Assembly (NCBI GenBank): GCA_964007475.1 | Contig: OZ023275.1 | Coordinates: forward strand, 12,007,829-12,071,828 | Direction of reading: 5' to 3' | From: Hybos culiciformis | Taxonomy: Eukaryota > Arthropoda > Insecta > Diptera > Hybotidae | DNA: 64,000 nucleotides | Part shown: positions 1 to 13,051 of the stretch, piece by piece | How the letters are laid out: every line of letters begins with the position of its first letter | Numbering within the stretch: the first letter of the stretch is position 1 | Notes under the pieces: generated by a model | Databases searched by the model: none | Told to the model about the DNA's origin: nothing | Seen by the model: the letters and a program-made list of their open reading frames with translations, nothing else | Program-made: the position numbers and the translations under genes

Positions 1-561
1 TTTTTTCTAAGATAATTTGTTTTCTAATGATTTTTGGAACATTAGGTACGAAAATTTATACATTATTATGTAGATATATACCTACATTAATATATTTTTA
101 TATATATTTTTTATTCCTTATGCTTTTAAAAAAAAAAAAAAGATTTTAAATTGCGAACACAACAGCGATAAGTTATTTTATTATTTTTATTTATTTATTT
201 TTTTTTCGAAATTCTGTCTAAAGTCATATGTTAATTTTGTATCAATTTTATTGATTTGATGAAATTAAACAACTGTTTTGTGTTAATAATTATTAAATTT
301 TTTTTTTATTATTTTATTATTTTATATGGTGAGGACGGTGCATTAAAAGATTAATTGCATAAAATTTGTTGCTTTAATGCATTATTTTTGCATATACTGT
401 ACTATTTGTTTCACTCAAAAAATGAAATATAGAATTGTATTATTTTTTTTATTGTATAGTTGTTGTTAATAATATTATGTTCAAGCTACAAATAAATATA
501 AAAAAAATCAAAAAAAAATTAATTTTTTATTTTTATTTGATTTCTTTTTTTTTTTGCTCAG
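1..561. other. AT-rich non-coding stretch
   Basis: Nothing gene-like is visible. The stretch has short poly-T and poly-A runs and T-rich DNA that leads into the 3' splice-like site at 560-561. No open frame stands out from the background. Confidence 0.6.
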
Positions 562-658
562 CCAAATATTGAAACGCTTGAAAAAAGACGTTCCTAATTG
601 TGTTTTTTTGACAGCACATCCATTGGTGATCTATTATTGGAAAGAATTAATTACCTAG
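562..658 (+). other. candidate exon or coding relic after strong 3' splice-like site
   Basis: A run of 12 or more T followed by GCTCAG (AG at 560-561) precedes a stretch that is GC-richer than its surroundings. After one base completing a codon, the frame from 563 is open for 31 codons to TAG at 656-658. It includes the coding-like segment LKKDVPNCVFLTAHPLVIYY. A weak donor, TTG/GTGATC, lies at 625/626 and would give a 64-base exon. I do not recognise the family. Frames of this length are common by chance in this DNA. What stands out is the combination of pyrimidine tract, raised GC and amino-acid mix. Confidence 0.18.
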
Positions 659-3575
659 AACTTTTATTTTCTTCTTCAATTTTTTTTTTTTGTTATGCAG
701 CTTGTCAGTTTTAGAAAAATTTTTATGCTTTTATTATTTTTATTAATCTTTTAAAATTTATTTTTATTATTTTATTTAATATCTTTTCCCTATGATGTGT
801 ACACAATTGAATTTAAAAAGAAAATTCAAAGGAAAATCAATTAATTTTGGGCGTTAAAGGTGTTTACCGCAAAAAAATTAAAAAAAAAAAAAACTAAAAA
901 GAAAAATTAATTTAGTGAAAAATAATAAATATTTTTAAATTGAGTTTGACTATATACTTTAGCCCAAAAAATTGTAGATATTATTAATTAGAAGTAAAAA
1001 ATAATGAACATTTATTTTCAACTTAACAAGACATATTATATAAAAAAAAGTGTAATAAAATGCTCTAATTGATAAAATATATAGCTCGCTGAAGAGCTTC
1101 ATTTTATCCAAATTATGATATTTTGTTAAGAACAAAAATATTGTTTCTCATGTTCAATCCATACAATATTATCATATGATAATCTTAAGTCTTGAACATT
1201 TTATGCTTGTTTAAACTTTTTATACATAAGTATAGATTCTTTTTAATTATAGCTGCAAATAATGATTTTTTTATAATTGGTATAAATGTGTTGTTGGTCA
1301 GAATATATATTTTACTTGATGATCATATAAGTAATAAACGAAACTGTGGGAAGAAAATAAATTTTTTTGTGCCAAAAACTGGGGTATATTTATTAAAAAT
1401 TTAAATTTCAATTATTCAGCCGAATAAATAGAAAATGGTTAGGGACTGTTATCGATTACAAGGTTCATTACAAATTAATTACAAACAATGAAACAAAAAA
1501 AAAAAATAATTCAAAAATTTTAAACGTAAATTCATAAGAATTTTAAAATTAGAAATATTTTTTTAATTTTCTGAATTAAGTATTTTTTGAAAAATTATTT
1601 AGAATTTTCTTTTGTTTTATTTTAGGTATCTGTTACTTTCCATTTATAAACTAAAATAGTCTGTCTGGTTTCAAATAAGGTATCTGAATAGTTGTTTGGA
1701 ATTTTGTTGTAGTACTTTTATTTTTTGGCATTTTAGATTTTTTTTTTAAACGAGTCACACACTATTTGTAGATTGAATGACATTTAATTATTATACTGCC
1801 GAACAATAACATTATCTTAAAGCACGAAATGACTTTATAATCAATCCACTTAGTTTTCTTTTCTGACGCAAATCTGAATGGTTTTCATCTCTTAATCAAT
1901 CATTTAAATAATATAATTCTTTGCATTCTACTTGTTTATCTCCTTGCCTGTATACCTTCCCCAAAATATAATTGAAAAACATTTTTCAATATTTTTTAAC
2001 TTTTTAGCTTTAAATTTCACTATATACCTACCTAATACGAGTTTTTCACACGATTACATAAACCCGAAAGTTATTCTATTCAACATTAAAATTTAACAAG
2101 TTAAGCATATTTAAATTAAAAAAAATAAAATAAAGAGAAAAAAGAATGTTTCTTCGAAAACACATCTTGAGTTTTTATTTTTTATTTTTTATGCTTCCAC
2201 AAAGATGTTCAAAGACCCTAAGTTTCATTTTATATTTAAATGAATTTTTTGTATTTATTTATATATATATATATACATGTACATAAAACAGCATAGAGAT
2301 ATTATGTGTAGTCTTTAGTTTTATATAAAAAAAAAAATTATTTTGTTTTTATATAAAACTTTATAAAACATCATGTAGTCTGACCTAGAATTATACAAAA
2401 CACAAACTTTTATATATACAATATATCTACTATATTATATTATAAAAAAAAAAAAAAAAATTATGACGTAAAAATGACCTTGAAAAATTAACAGATTTTT
2501 CAAAAATGTTCTGGTTTCTTTAAAAAAAATTAAACTCTCAAAATAATATTAATAACAAAAAAATGTTAAAGAGCTTAAAGATTTAATTAGATTGGGACTT
2601 TTTTTTTTTTTTACAATCAGATTTACAGTCAAATTATGAGTTTCAGGAAATAATAAATTTATGATGATTTTCATCAGACCATTATTAAAATATACACGTA
2701 TGTGGAAGCAAGTCCCAAAAATCGGTCAATCTGAAGTTATACTTGAATCCTAACTTAAATGTTTTATAATTTATTTCATAGGTCATTCTGTATTGGATAT
2801 TGTAAACCAGAACGTATTATTCCCGACTATATCAATAAAACATCAACTAGAAAACATTAAGCCACCAGACTTACTTCACACACAGCTAAGTGTGACTTTT
2901 TCTAACTAAAATAGTGTTAATAATTTTTGTTTTTGTTTTTCAACTAATTATTATTATGTAGGTATAATTTTCATAATTTTATGAATGATAAAATAAATAC
3001 AACTTATTTTTTGTTTACGTTAATTTTTTTTACAACTTATATTATTATATACTTGTACCAGAACATTGAAAATAAAAACTATGTATTCAAAAAAAAAAAA
3101 AAAACATCTTTTAAAGCATTTTAAAATATTTCTACCCTTTAAAGTATTTTCAACTTTTTTTTTTCATTCAGAGGATTTTTGTGCTTTAATGTTTTAAATA
3201 TTTAAAAAAAAAAAAATTATTATTATTATTATTATTTCTATATAAAAACAGAAGAAAAAGATACTTTTTTTTTTGTATGTATTATATAAAAAAAAGAAAA
3301 TATCTGAAAACAGCAAGCAGCAAAATAGTATAATTTTTGCCGTCGTTGTTTTCATTATGAGGGTGTATAATGTTTGTTGTTATTCTTTTTTTCCTTATGT
3401 ATATATAGTAGAGGAGAATATGAGGATGTACCGCATAGTAAAGTTTAACTTAAATTTTGCGAAAAAAAGAAAAGAAAATATATTTTATCAGTACTCCCTT
3501 TTGTAAATACTTAAAAAAAAAATATTTCCCAAAATTAGAAAACGTAGTTTTATCCATTTCAATAAGATACAATAG
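659..3575. other. AT-rich non-coding stretch with splice-like and palindromic sites
   Basis: No gene is visible. A second T-rich run ending TTATGCAG lies near 700. A perfect 16-bp palindrome, ATTATCATATGATAAT, lies at 1168-1183. A T-rich tract followed by TTTTAG/GTATCT lies at 1624-1627. One copy of TACCTACCTA lies at 2025-2034. A TTA microsatellite lies at about 3216-3236. The remainder is low-complexity A/T DNA, and its short frames (for example 1192-1404 and 3273-3506) have the composition expected by chance. Confidence 0.6.
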
Positions 3576-3760
3576 CGATTAATTATATTAACTCATAAAT
3601 TCACTTCGCAAATACAGTGCTCAGCGATTTGGCATCCAATAATAATAATTAATATGAAAATTTTTTCCAACGATGCGCTGCTTTCTTGTCGACGGCGCGG
3701 CGGATCCAATTTAAGATATAAACAAGTATGACAATCTACTAAATGAGTTCGCATTCAGTT
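3576..3760. other. GC-rich island open on both strands
   Basis: The core at 3673-3706 is exceptionally GC-rich for this window (GACGGCGCGGCGGATCC). The + strand is open from 3576 to TGA near 3729 and ends with ...SNDALLSCRRRGG.... The - strand has a 53-codon ATG frame across the same core containing LDPPRRRQESSASLE. Neither is recognised. An arthropod initiator-like TCAGTT lies at 3755-3760, but the nearest TATA-like word (3715-3720) is about 40 bases upstream, too far for a canonical TATA promoter. It could be a CpG-rich regulatory element, an exon relic or foreign DNA. Confidence 0.3.
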
Positions 3761-4073
3761 AAGCGGAAATTTAAAATGTATTTACCTACCTATAATTAAA
3801 TATATCTATCATGATCATCTATTTTAATTTATCTTCAACAATTTTAATTTAATTTGGAAAGATTAAATTCTATGTATAACTTCAAATTATCCTTGAAAAT
3901 ATTTCGTATATTGACTTCAATGAAAGTTGTCAATTAGTTATTTCGTTGAAAAAATAAATAAATTTTGTATATAGGGTATTTAAAGCCAGGAAATATTGTG
4001 GGTATAAAAAAAATAATTTTTTTTTTTGGTTTTTCTCATAAAAACAAAAATCCTTTAGGTTAAAGACTCTCTT

Positions 4074-4205
4074 TCATGTCGTTAAATTGTCGAGAATTTT
4101 TTTTCTATATATGATTCTTGCCAGCCTGGTGCGTTTTCTCTCTAAAAGTATGTCCTTAAAGTATCTTATTACAAGGAATTTAAAGGACAAATTTTTTTTT
4201 TGTTT
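4074..4205 (-). other. coding-like island, possible exon or relic
   Basis: On the - strand a CTTTTAG at 4148-4142 is followed by a 19-codon frame RENAPGWQESYIEKKFSTI ending in TAA at 4084-4082. An overlapping frame, open from about 4205 to a TGA at 4076-4074, contains LLERKRTRLARIIYRKKILD. Two coding-like frames in the same bases mean at least one is chance. The GC rise at 4120-4140 (GCCAGCCTGGTGCG) is real. No family is recognised. Confidence 0.12.
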
Positions 4206-7200
4206 TCTTTTTCATTTTTCATCTTATTTAACGGTGTGGTTTGCATAAAGATTAAAGTTTTTCTTTAATAAATATATAGAAAAACCTTTGAAATATTGGG
4301 GTAAAGCAAAATATGTATATTTAAAGGGTTGCTGATTGAAAATTATTTCGTCCAATGTGGAATTTTTCAAAGGGTAAATGAATGATGTTAAACAAAAATT
4401 TTTAGAGTAAAAGTTTTCGGTGGTCAAGAATTAAATTTTAAATAAAATCATTGAAGCATAGTTTTTTTTTTTTCTTAATTATTTAATATATAAAACATGC
4501 TTGATATATATGTTAAAAAAAATCTATAGAAAATTGCATATTGTTAGATGATTTAAGATAATGTTTATCGTATAGAAAATATTAATTCCATACAATTATT
4601 ATTATGAAAAAATTTAATCAGATTTTTAATTAATTTCAATCGCACTTAAATAAATGTTGAACATGTGGAATGAGTAAATTATATAATTACATCTTATAAT
4701 TTTAAGATCAGTTTGTGAGAATATTTTGGTATTTAATTAACAAATAATTTCAAAATAATCACCTATCCTACAAACTTTTATATCACACTGCAAAATACAT
4801 TAAATAAATATCGATACTATACTTAAGATCAATAGTACAATATCAAACTGTCAACTAAAAACTTACTCTATGACTTTATGATCAAAATATTATGTAACAA
4901 ATCTTAGATAATTTAGTTAATTTTTGTGTTTGAACGAATCAAATAAGTGGTCAAAGCTGTTCAGATGCGGGAGTTCTAGTATCAGCACATAATTAAGTTT
5001 AAGGTTTTTTATTTTGCATATTGAAACTAAGGGCACTCATGCCCATATAATTTTATTTTAATTTCTGAATATAAATAAAAAAATTTAGTTTATTTGACTT
5101 TAGGCGACCGCAGTGCTATATTATATATTGATTTAACTTATGATTGTGTCAATTTTTTTTTACTCACCGCACAATCTAATCGAATTCACCCCTAGTAATT
5201 AAAAAAATATGCATAATATTTTCTTCTTTTTTTTTTTTTTTGATAATGACTTAATTTTCATAAAAAATCAATTTTCAATTATTATATGAACAGAACATAA
5301 ATGTATGTAATGTATGTATAATATATATAATATATACATTTTTTTTTTAAATATTTTTATGCGATATTATTGTATGTTACTGACCCTAAACCGCCATAAT
5401 TTTTACAAAAAAAAAAAAAAATGAAAAATAAATAAAAGGAAATGAATGTTGAAAAAAAAAAAAAATTGTATTTTAAAAATGAAACCAGTCTTATTTTATT
5501 TTTAAACTGAGTATTCATGCTGAAATTCAATTGATAAAAAAATTAATTAGAAAATTAATAATCTGTGACAATTTCCTTTCGTTTTAATTATCATTATATA
5601 CTATAAAATACAAATCTATTGAATGTTCATTCGAAAATGGAAAAAAAACAAATAAAATTAAAATATGGGATTTTTTTTTATACTATTATACTTAATGTAT
5701 ATTTATGTTCAACTATTTATCTAAGCCAACTAACGACGAATATAATATATATACGTACAACGGTACAACACCCCAAACTGAAGTCAAGCGTAATCATTTT
5801 TAATTCGTTAGGTAAATTTCTTTTAATTTTATTTTTGTATATATGTAGTTTTTAATCTTTTGTATATAATATATAGCCAACCATTACACATTTTGAAAAT
5901 TAAGACATGAGTTTCGGAGGAAAAAGCTTTTTTAATAACATACTTACGGTGAAAATAAGAAGTAATGCAGAGTATATTCTTGGCGGATATAAAATAGTTT
6001 GGATTTATATGTAAATATTTTATTATTGATTGGTATTTCGATAAAATATTATTCATATAATTAAAAGTTTAATACATCTTTTTTTCCAATATAAAGTTAA
6101 TTAATATGTATTTTTGGAACAAATATCGTGCATTAGATCATCTAACCTGTAATATCTACTCAGATATAAACTCAGTGCTCAGATTATAATATCAAAATCC
6201 ATTCGTTTATATCACTTAAATTAGTTCCAAGATCAAGTGTAATATTGTAATTTAACCAAATTTTATTGAACAAGAAATATAATGTAATTTTGTAATTTGA
6301 AGTTCTACGACTTCTTAGAGTCACCATCCTAATATAACAATCAATATATAGTAGAGTGGTAAAATTTAAAATATTATATATTATTTTTTTTCGTAATTTT
6401 TTTTATAATTTTTTATTTACAAAATATGAGTATATATAGTAACTACTGTACATAAAATCTATCTATTTTTGTTTAAAGCTCTTTAATTTCTCTCTAATAT
6501 AAATACAATATAATTTTTGTTTTGGTATGTTGAAAACGTGATAAAAGTTATTCATAAAATTAAAAAAAAAAAAAAAACTCTTATATTTTATAATTTAATT
6601 TTAATTACTTTAAAATAAATTTTCAACAAGACTAACAATATTTAAAACATAAAAAAAAAAAATTCCGAGAAGGGTAAGGAAGATGAATGAAAATTTTACT
6701 ATAAAATACAATTATTATCAGCTGACTAACTATGTACATATAAAAATGTATATATATACAACTTAGTTGTAATTAGTTATTTACTATACAATATACCTAT
6801 ATATAGTTAAATAAATTACAGAAATTTGATATTATATATATATATTTTATGTACATTATTTCGTTTTATGTATAAATTTTATTTTATATACATCTACGTA
6901 TATATGTATCAGATTAAAATTTTAGAGAATATTAAAGTTCGGTAAGACAAATTCGTTTTCTAAATAGATTTTTGTCTAAAGGAAATATATAATTATATTT
7001 ATTTGTATACCTATAAGAGATACTATGAAAATAATATTAAATAATATTACAAGTCAAACAAAAATACAATAATTTTCAAAAAAAAATTTTCTCAGAGACA
7101 TAAAAAACAAAAATTTTTCCAAATACAAAATTTTTTTTATTTTTTTTTTTAATTTAATTCTTAATTGGGACAATAAAGATTTATGAGACAAGAAACACCG

Positions 7201-8034
7201 TTATTAAAATTTAAAAACAGAAAAGACAGAAAAGATAAAAAAAAGCAGAGAAAACAGCGAAGACATCTATTTTTAAAGTTCCAGTGATCTAGAAAAAAAA
7301 AAATTATTATTATTATTTTGGATAACATGAACATGAGCAGCATTATACATGTATGTATGTATATACGATGCAGTTGCTTGAGATTTTATTTGCATCAAAA
7401 AATATTTTTCAGATTATTAAGTTTTCGTAAAGTCAACATTATGGAAACATTTATTATTTTTCTTGTATTATGTCAAAATTTTAATTTAATAATCAATATA
7501 GGTTTCGATATTATTTCTATATATATTATATTATTAATGATTTTTGTTTGTTCATAAATTTATTTTTATTTATTAATATTTTTCTAATAATTTGTGGTTT
7601 TTTTTGTGATTTACACAAATTTTAATTCAAACGACAAGAGTATAAATCAGAAAACTTAGTATGATGGGTACAAACTAATTTCAGATAATTACGATGGTTG
7701 CATTGTGTAGGGAATAATGTTGTTAAGCGAACTAATATTTTTGTGCTCATTGAAGTAATTTTGTAGATCCAGAGGAACAACCATTATCGTCTTTTAAAAT
7801 TCAGATGTTACGTACTTAATTGAGTTTAAAGGGGTATAAAAGTTATATTTTGGCATACAATGAAAATATGTGTCAACTAATGTATATTTTTTTTGTTGGG
7901 AAATTTGGTCAGAAACTTTTATAAGTTTTACATAAAGTTAAATTTATAATTTTTATTAAATTTATTATAAAATGATAAGCCGTCGGCTTTCATTTAATTA
8001 ATTGATAGGTTCTACCAAAAATAATCCGTCGGTT
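4206..8034. other. AT-rich non-coding stretch
   Basis: No gene is supported. A T-rich tract ending in TTCGTTAG/GTAAAT lies at 5810-5813, a combined 3'/5' splice-like word. Dense TATATA and ATGTACATA-type DNA lies at about 5280-5340 and 6720-6910. A perfect 13-bp palindrome, AAGCCGTCGGCTT, lies at 7977-7989. Several 60-80 codon frames (4224-4427, 5619-5855, 7318-7557) are rich in F, I, N, Y and K, as chance predicts. Confidence 0.6.
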
Positions 8035-8154
8035 CTAAATGTATTTTTCGCTAGTACGTCGCATATCGTCATCTACTATTCTAGAACTTGTCATCTCTAA
8101 TAAATAAATATTAATTAATTCAATAAGTTTTGCATTTTGGAGCCATTCGATCAT
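8035..8154 (-). pseudogene. coding-like 39-codon frame, possible gene relic
   Basis: On the - strand an ATG at 8154-8152 opens a 39-codon frame ending in TAG at 8037-8035. Its second half reads MTSSRIVDDDMRRTSEKYI, which is unusually rich in D, E, R and S for this window. Beyond the stop the same frame continues about 15 more codons (NRRIIFGRTYQLIK) to a TGA. That would fit a decayed longer frame. A TAG also sits four codons before the ATG. I recognise no domain. A decayed transposon gene or host exon is possible, and so is chance, since hundreds of 40-codon frames are expected. Confidence 0.15.
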
Positions 8155-11100
8155 TAAGTTGGGTATCTATAAAAAAAATTTTTTTTTATGTCCGAAGTCT
8201 GATCGAGTCGTGCATAAAATTTTTCTCATACTTCACAAAAATACGCAATAAAACATTCTGTACGATCATATTAAATATACTGTCACATTTAAGAACTACG
8301 ATAATTTGAATCCTTTATCCTTTTTTATACTTCTTATGTATTTTTAAATACATTTAATTTGCCTCAAAAGGATATTTTCATGTTTTGTTTTTTTTTCCGT
8401 AAAAGAAGGTACCCAGATGATGTAAAGAAGAAAATTATACCCTTTTTTTTCTAATCTAATTAATTTAATTTGATTTTGAAAATTTAAATAGCTGTAAATT
8501 TTTGTTGGTGAAATCCTGAACAGAAAATAAAAAAATTAAAAAAAGGAACTTCAAATTGAAAGAAAGACTTTGTTTCATTGAACAGGGGAATGAGTTGATT
8601 TTTCATTGATTTTTATCTTGTTGATTTTTAATTTTTTATAATGTTTTTCATTTCATTTATAATATAGCTTTAGTAATTAATGTGATTGAATAAATTCAGT
8701 ACTTTTTAGTTAAAATATTTTTTCAAGTTTGCTATAAAATAGAAAAACTAACAAATTTAAACGAAATATGAAACATACTGACATACTTTTACGTCTATTC
8801 TAGTTTCGTTGTTTTATTCTTTTCTTGGTTATTTGATCTTAGAAAATAGTTGTTTTTGATAATTGGTTCAACAAAAAGATAAATAGATAACTCTTATATA
8901 ATATAATACTCTTACACTCTTGGAATGTAAAAACAAGTATATTAAGCAACTAAAATACGCTTGAACGAATATTGGTTCTTTCCTTAACACTCAATGGCTT
9001 GCAATTGATCTTATGAAGAATTAATATTAATTCTTGATTTGCTTTTTCGATTTTTATTCATTGGGAACGGTTAATCTTTATCGGAGCCAAAATTAGTTCC
9101 AATTAACTGAATGCCATTATAGTCATTATACCCAAAAATATACTTAGTACTAAATTCAACACTTGTTGTTTGAAGACTACATTTTATTTATTAATTTGAC
9201 ATTTGTTCTTGTGAAAGAAATTTAACTTCAGCCAACAGTTTTTTTTTTTTATATATAATTTTACCCCTATTCCTGGAGGTGTAGGAAAATTTTAAATGAA
9301 TATCTGTCAAATATTTTTTGTTATGTACATATTTTATATAAATAAATAATTATAAGATTTATAAATAGCTTTTATTTTTATTTAGTTTTTTTTTTTTTAA
9401 AGAATGAATGTAGAACAAATAAAAGGAAAATCAATAACGAATTTTTCGGTGTATTTTCTCATAAAAATTTAAAAATTTAAATATTATAAAAATTTTATCT
9501 CTGATGAAACAAAATAAAAAGTCTTATTTTTAATTAATTTCGGGGACATTAAGAGGTTTTTTTTTTTGGCATTTTTTGTTTGTTTTATAATATAAAATTG
9601 AATATATAAAATAAAATGCTAAACATACATAATAAATTATAAAATTGATTAATTTTTTTGGTTTCTGGTTGTTGCTATATTCAATCATGGGCGAAAAAAA
9701 AAAGTTACGCAAAAAAAAATTAAAAAAAAATTAAAATGGATCAGATTTATCTATATTTATTCGCCGACTATTATAATGGGAAAAATATTTGATATTAATA
9801 TATTATATTATTTTAATGCTATAACAAATTTTGTATTGTATATATAGAGAAAATTTAGGCGTCTTAAATAATTTTTAAATATTTAATAATATAGAAAAAA
9901 ATCTATAAAATTGGCCAACAAAGAATCCGCGGTATAAATATATGATAGTATACTATATAATTGACATGGCAGAATATCATTCATAAAAATCTAATGACAG
10001 GTAATAAATCTTGCCAACTCTCAAAAATAAATATTAAATTCATTTAAAGAACTGAAAATATTGTAAAAACATTCAAAACTACATATTTATCTTTTAAACT
10101 ATATATGTATATAAAATAAATTCAAATACATTGAATTTTTAGATTGTACAGGTCCTTGTGTTGCAATATGGCACTTCTAAAGGGCAACTTTTACATAGAA
10201 GGACATTGATGTAGTATGTTCAACTAAAATTTGAACATTATCGTGACACATAAAAAAAAGTGATCATTTCATCAAAATTCTCAGGATAATTCTGTTTTCT
10301 GTTTTTACTACAGAAAAAATATATTGTATTTAGTAATTTGATTATAAAAAAAGAAGAAGTTTTATTATGAAATTTTGCTCTAAATCGTTTTCATGTTTTT
10401 CTTTATTTTTCGACATAATAATTTTAAAAATAAAATCAATCAATTATAAATTTTTTTTTTTTTTGAAGAACAGAATTTTTTTTTTTGTTAATTCTGACAC
10501 CCACTCATCGTTTATCTAAAAATTTTTCACAATAAATTTTCTTTGTTTTTTGATATAAAAAAAAAAACAACAATTTTTTTTTTTTGAATGTTTCAAATCA
10601 ATTTATAAAATATCATAAATTCGTTCGTTGAAAAATTTCGAAATATATTTTATAAGTCCCTATAATAATTCTATTAATAACATCAATATCTTTTATATAT
10701 ATTGTATATATGTATATATTTTTTTTATTTATGATGAAATATAAATAAAAAATCCTACCTAAGATATGGCACAAGGTAAATTTATCTCTTTTTTTTGTTT
10801 TTTTTAAATCAAAAGCCGAAACGATGAATTTTTGAATATATAAGAATTTTCTATAAATTTTTGATATAATATTAAAAAAATGATTTAATATTTAGCATTT
10901 GGATGTTAAACCATCAAACAAAATAATATATGTTAGCAGTAAGAATTATAAATAATTTTCCATGAAAATTTCTAAATATTAATATTATTTAAAAAAAAAA
11001 ATTTATTGTTAATATTATTAAGATTTTGTCATTCATATTAATATTCTATATATATTTTAATAATTTCAAAATAGTTAAAATAATATGACTGTATAGGTAC

Positions 11101-13051
11101 ATAATATCTTCGGATCCTAGAAATAATAAATGCACCTACTATGTTTGCAAATTTGTTTTTATTAGGTTTTCATAAATTTATTTGTGTCATTTTGTTTAAC
11201 TAGCTGCATATTTGGAAAATTAATATATTATATTTTTAATTAATCTAACATAAAATACTTTAAATGCCTGATTCTTTGAATGTAATGCTTTAATAAATTT
11301 TACTTTCCGACTAGTTACCACAATTTGTCAAAAATATGTTTTTTTTTGTACAACTGAATGATTTAAGTTTGTCAAGCTTTTCAATCACATTAGCAATCCA
11401 TAAAAATAAAATTAATAATTTTTTGGCGACTAAAAATATATGTATGTTTAATGTGGTCACAAGAAATTTTAATAAAATATATAGGTAGGTAGTCATAAAA
11501 AAATTTTGCGAAAGCTCAAAATGTGCACAAAAATGTATTTTTGTTCAATTGAAATATCTTATTTTTTTTTTAATCAAATTGTATTTTTTCAAGGTATTTT
11601 TTTTTTTTCAATAAATTTATTGAAATTTTAATTGACGAAACTTGTCACTTGTTTAAAAATAATTGATTAATTTTATTCTTTTAGATTTTCAACTCAAGTT
11701 GAATATATCTTTTTATATTATAGAGATCGAATCAATATAGATATTAGGTACACTGAAAAAAAGATATCAGCCACAAGTTATTCTTCGTCGAACACCTCAA
11801 ATATATACTCATCACATTACATCCTTAATGCATTTTCTGATCACCGTCATCGCAGAGCACTAATTAAAAAATGTAAAAACAAACCATACATAAAAAAAAA
11901 ATTTCTTTCTTCCAACAAAAAAAAAAATTTCAAATTAAACAATTATTACGATTATTTTCCGTCGGAAAATCATTTTAATACCAAAGGTACGTTAAAAAAA
12001 AAAACAAAAAAAATTACGACACCAAACCATGTAAAACTTAATACTGAATGAAATTCTATCAAAATAAAAACCATAAATCATTTTGGTATTCAGCAATTTC
12101 GAATTTATTTCGAAAAACAAACCAATTTGAAGAACATGCATGCATACAATAACAAATAAGACCACAAACACAACGATAGCACAAATACATTGAAACAACA
12201 TTTTTTTCGTTGTGTGCATTAACTTCAATCAATTGGTTTCCAATTTCTTTGAACATTTTTAAATGAATTTTTCGATAAATTCACAACTACATAAATTCGA
12301 ATACACACATTCTCAAAAAAATTCAAAACACATTGAAAATTTCTAAGCCATGAAGTTTGTATTGCAGAAAATACTATGAAGAAATTTTACAACTACATTA
12401 AAGAAAGTTTTTTTCTGTATTTTTTGTCAACACAATGAAAAAATGTTCTTCTTGTAAAAAAAACTGATTATGGTCATTGAAGTATATCAATAAATTTCGA
12501 ATTAATTATTCATTAATTGACTTGAAATAATTTACTAATTAATAATTTTTTTTTTTTGAACGAAAAAATCATTGAATACAAAACTGCATTGACAACTAAA
12601 AAATATTGACAATACTTATCAAAATAAACTCAAATCGTAATGCCAAATCAAAATTCGAAAATGTCACTCTTTAAAATTTGAATTTTTATAATAAAAAAAA
12701 AAAAATTAAATTAAATATTGATTTTTTTTTTTCCATTGCAAAACTAATAAACCAATCACATTTTTCTTTTCTCAATAAATTGTCAACAGTTGACAATAAA
12801 TTTTCTTGTTTACATTTTTTTTTTTTTGTATTTTTTGCAAAGAAAAAATTCATATTCGAAAAACAACTTTACCACCACATTCGACACAAAAATTGTTTTG
12901 GTATTTTGTATGAATTTTTTTCTGTATGTATTAGTGTCCCATCTTTGCCAAAGATTAACACCTTGATTTTTTCTTAAATCATTTTCATGTTTATTTTTAT
13001 TTTTTTTTCATTTTTGTTTTTTGTGTAATACTTTTTTCTTGTGTCATGCAG
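8155..13051. other. AT-rich non-coding stretch, C-over-G toward its right end
   Basis: No gene is supported. Contents are A/T low complexity, TAGGTAG-type words at 10757 (inverse) and 11482-11491, and a slightly GC-richer patch at 11760-11870 with no usable frame. From about 11,900 to 13,020 the + strand becomes rich in A and C. Counting 12061-13020 gives 133 C against 83 G. The last bases form the pyrimidine tract of the splice-like site at 13,050. Confidence 0.6.

Noticed and set aside
6720..6910. Dense TATATA and TGTACATA palindromes
   Set aside because: Simple A/T repeats pair with themselves by composition and carry no specific signal.
8920..8942. TGGAATGTAAA, matching the first 11 bases of miR-1
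   Set aside because: The rest does not match, and the upstream sequence offers no complementary arm, so there is no hairpin.
9933..9983. TATAAATA followed by initiator-like TCATTC
   Set aside because: The spacing is about 47 bases instead of about 30, and TATA-like words are everywhere in this DNA.
12678..12977. 99-codon frame on the plus strand
   Set aside because: It is built on poly-A/poly-T runs (KKKK, FFFF) without domain features.
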